From Alphaproteobacteria bacterium (GTDB taxonomy: Bacteria; Pseudomonadota; Alphaproteobacteria; Puniceispirillales; Puniceispirillaceae), in contig JADHLI010000009.1 of the NCBI GenBank assembly GCA_016780775.1, forward strand, positions 1 to 64,000: DNA of 64,000 nt. Direction: 5' to 3'. Positions 62,690-64,000 of the stretch are shown one piece after another (position 1 is the stretch's first letter; every line of letters begins with the position of its first letter). A program made the position numbers and the translations under genes. Under the pieces are notes generated by a model. It saw only the letters and a program-made list of their open reading frames with translations. It made no database searches and was not told the origin of the DNA.

Positions 62690-63082
62690 ATGACAGATGC
62701 GCTTGTGAAGGCCGCGATAGATATCCTGCCCAAGGCCTATGCCCCTTACAGCCAATTTCAGGTTGGCGCGGCTATTCAGGATGAAGAAGGGCGTATCCAT
62801 CTGGGCGTCAATGTTGAAAATGCAGCCTATCCAGTTGGCAGTTGTGCTGAAGCAGGGGCCATAGCGGCCATGATAGCTGCTGGGGGTAAACAGATTGCCT
62901 GTATTGCAGTTGCGGGGCGCGGGGCTGAATTATGCACCCCTTGCGGGGGATGCCGTCAACGCCTGCGCGAATTTGCAGCGCCAGACATGGAAATTCTAGT
63001 TTGTGATGATAAGGGTTTGCGGAAAATTTTTACGTTGGAAACCCTGCTTCCTCATAGCTTTGGCCCCAATAATCTGGACTAG
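62690..63082 (+). CDS. cdd: Cytidine deaminase
   Basis: The start is moved from 62672 to 62690, the ATG after AAGGAGCGATAAG, giving 130 residues, the length of the small homotetrameric class. Zinc-site motifs: SCAEAGAIAAMIAAGG with the catalytic Glu near residue 53, and PCGGCRQRLREFA near 85. Substrate-binding residues lie in YSQFQVGAAI and NVENAAYPVG. It turns imported cytidine or deoxycytidine to uridine or deoxyuridine, which the nucleoside hydrolase and Upp can then recycle. Confidence 0.95.
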   Translation: MTDALVKAAIDILPKAYAPYSQFQVGAAIQDEEGRIHLGVNVENAAYPVGSCAEAGAIAAMIAAGGKQIACIAVAGRGAELCTPCGGCRQRLREFAAPDMEILVCDDKGLRKIFTLETLLPHSFGPNNLD

Positions 63083-63106
63083 AATATTTTTAGGAAAGCG
63101 GAGATT

Positions 63107-63751
63107 TTATGTATTGTAAATCCTGTCACCAGCATCGCCTAGCCCCGGCAGAATATAGCAATTTTCATTTAATTCTCGGTCAAGGGCTGCGGTAATAATC
63201 GGAATATCGGGATGGGCAGTTGTAAAGGCATGCACCCCTTCTGGCGCCGCTACCAGACAGCAAAAGACAATATCTGTTACGCCTCGTGATTTTAGCCTGT
63301 CTGCTGTCATAATCGCAGATCCGCCTGTTGCCAGCATCGGGTCAGTCATAATTACTTGCCGTGCTTTGATCTCTGGCGGCAATTTTTCATAATAATATTC
63401 AGGGTTGTGGGTATCTGGGTCACGTTGCAGACCCATATGCCCAATAGCTGCCTCAGGCAGGAGCGCGCTAAGCGCATCTGCCATGCCATTGCCCGCGCGC
63501 AAAATAGAAACAATGCATGGCACATGAACGGGCAGGGCTACGGCTGTTATTGGCTCTAGCGGCGTTTCAATTTCTATCGAAACGGTTTTGATATGGCGGA
63601 AAACAGACGCGCTCATCAATCCCGCTAATTCAAATAGAATACGGCGAAAATCCTGTGACGGCGTATCCTTATCTCGCAGTTTGGCCATCTTAACGTCAAT
63701 AACGGGATGGCAAAGAACTTCAAGCATTTCAAATTCGGCGGCGCGTGTCAT
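63107..63751 (-). CDS. upp: Uracil phosphoribosyltransferase
   Basis: A 214-residue PRTase making UMP from uracil and PRPP. The PRPP loop is MTDPMLATGGSAIMTADRL near residue 130. IVSILRAGNGMADALSALLPEA and the C-terminal PGLGDAGDRIYNT are the uracil-specific hallmarks. It is convergent with cdd, with 24 bp between stops, so it closes the salvage region while being transcribed separately. Confidence 0.95.
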   Translation of the reverse strand: MTRAAEFEMLEVLCHPVIDVKMAKLRDKDTPSQDFRRILFELAGLMSASVFRHIKTVSIEIETPLEPITAVALPVHVPCIVSILRAGNGMADALSALLPEAAIGHMGLQRDPDTHNPEYYYEKLPPEIKARQVIMTDPMLATGGSAIMTADRLKSRGVTDIVFCCLVAAPEGVHAFTTAHPDIPIITAALDRELNENCYILPGLGDAGDRIYNT

Positions 63752-64000
63752 CGTGCTGTCCTTGTGATATCAGTATGATTAGAGGGCTGAGTTTAGCGCG
63801 CTTCTAGCTTCAGTTCAATGTGATGGTTTGCCCACATGTTGTGTGTTTTTAGCTGGACATTTTTGCATAGCTGATTTAGCCAAAGAGCAGATAGACAGAT
63901 GCGGCGCTAGCAAGGCTATTTGCAGGCGCCCTAAAAGAGATAACTCAGGTATATAAAGTTAGTGGCAAAGCTCTATTTTTCTTACTCAGCAATGAATGCT
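63752..64000. other. Upstream region of upp, no further gene seen
   Basis: This region carries the upp promoter on the minus strand. I see no coding ORF, tRNA or clear promoter pair. GGCGC (63902) and GCGCC (63925) make a loose 5-bp dyad with a long centre. ATG codons at 63992 and 63996 near the right edge could begin a rightward gene but cannot be judged. Confidence 0.3.

Noticed and set aside
1-64000. tRNA, rRNA and mobile elements
   Set aside because: The intergenic gaps are short and I saw no cloverleaf, no rRNA sequence, no transposase or integrase ORF and no flanking terminal repeats. A tRNAscan/Infernal run would be needed to exclude small RNAs.

Overview
The window reads as one chromosomal segment of a Gram-negative bacterium, most likely an alphaproteobacterium. 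The basis is gene content and protein style: a fused indolepyruvate:ferredoxin oxidoreductase, a long acyl-CoA dehydrogenase with an extra C-terminal domain, PCuAC/SCO copper chaperones and the many acyl-CoA and amidase paralogues. A compact marine heterotroph of the SAR116 type would fit the dense packing and middling base composition, but that is inference. I find 58 protein genes (one cut by the left edge). I see no tRNA or rRNA gene, no CRISPR array, no IS element or prophage, and no recognisable transcription factor or two-component gene.

Layout. 1-4.4 kb: inositol/sugar-acid catabolism (a Gfo/Idh/MocA dehydrogenase, divergent from iolD-iolE and a KdgK-like PfkB kinase). 4.4-6.9 kb: a DAO-family FAD oxidoreductase and a PCuAC-SCO copper-delivery pair. 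6.9-10.5 kb: a nitrile-to-acid module, with an amidase and a small protein on the minus strand and a cobalt-type nitrile hydratase (alpha, beta, accessory) on the plus strand. 10.6-18.8 kb: a complete Entner-Doudoroff set in one direction (zwf, pgl, edd, eda, pgi), followed by the four-carbon sugar-acid pair otnK-otnC. 18.8-20.5 kb: an ABC-2 exporter. 20.5-38 kb: acyl-CoA, 2-oxo acid and sulfur metabolism (crotonase paralogues, IOR, acyl-CoA dehydrogenase, MetY, alpha/beta hydrolase, FadN-like bifunctional enzyme, MaoC, SDR, VOC), interrupted by a YnjBCD-type ABC importer. 38.3-41.9 kb: mmsA, cysQ and glutathione-dependent formaldehyde dehydrogenase.

41.9-47.9 kb is the least explained part: an amidase, an M19 dipeptidase-like protein that lacks several expected metal ligands, a 575-residue protein I cannot assign, a DUF3726-like protein and an Ldh-family dehydrogenase. 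A seven-copy 13-bp tandem repeat lies before the last gene. 48-53.5 kb: a solitary DEAD/DEAH helicase, rpe, trhO, glutathione peroxidase and a flavin monooxygenase. 53.7-63.8 kb: ppa, pyrC and pyrE, then nucleoside hydrolase, a 2-oxoglutarate/Fe(II) oxygenase, a complete BMP-type nucleoside ABC importer, cytidine deaminase and convergent upp. Together these form a de novo plus salvage pyrimidine block.

How it fits together: inositol or sugar acids enter through IolD/E and KdgK. KdgK would make the KDPG that Eda cleaves, so the left-hand cluster drains into the ED cluster, and MmsA completes the inositol/valine end. A second theme is short tandem duplication: 12- and 15-bp in-frame repeats in the nitrile hydratase genes and one amidase, a 13-bp array and a 6-bp array between genes. 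Several intergenic dyads and direct repeats look like operators for regulators encoded elsewhere.
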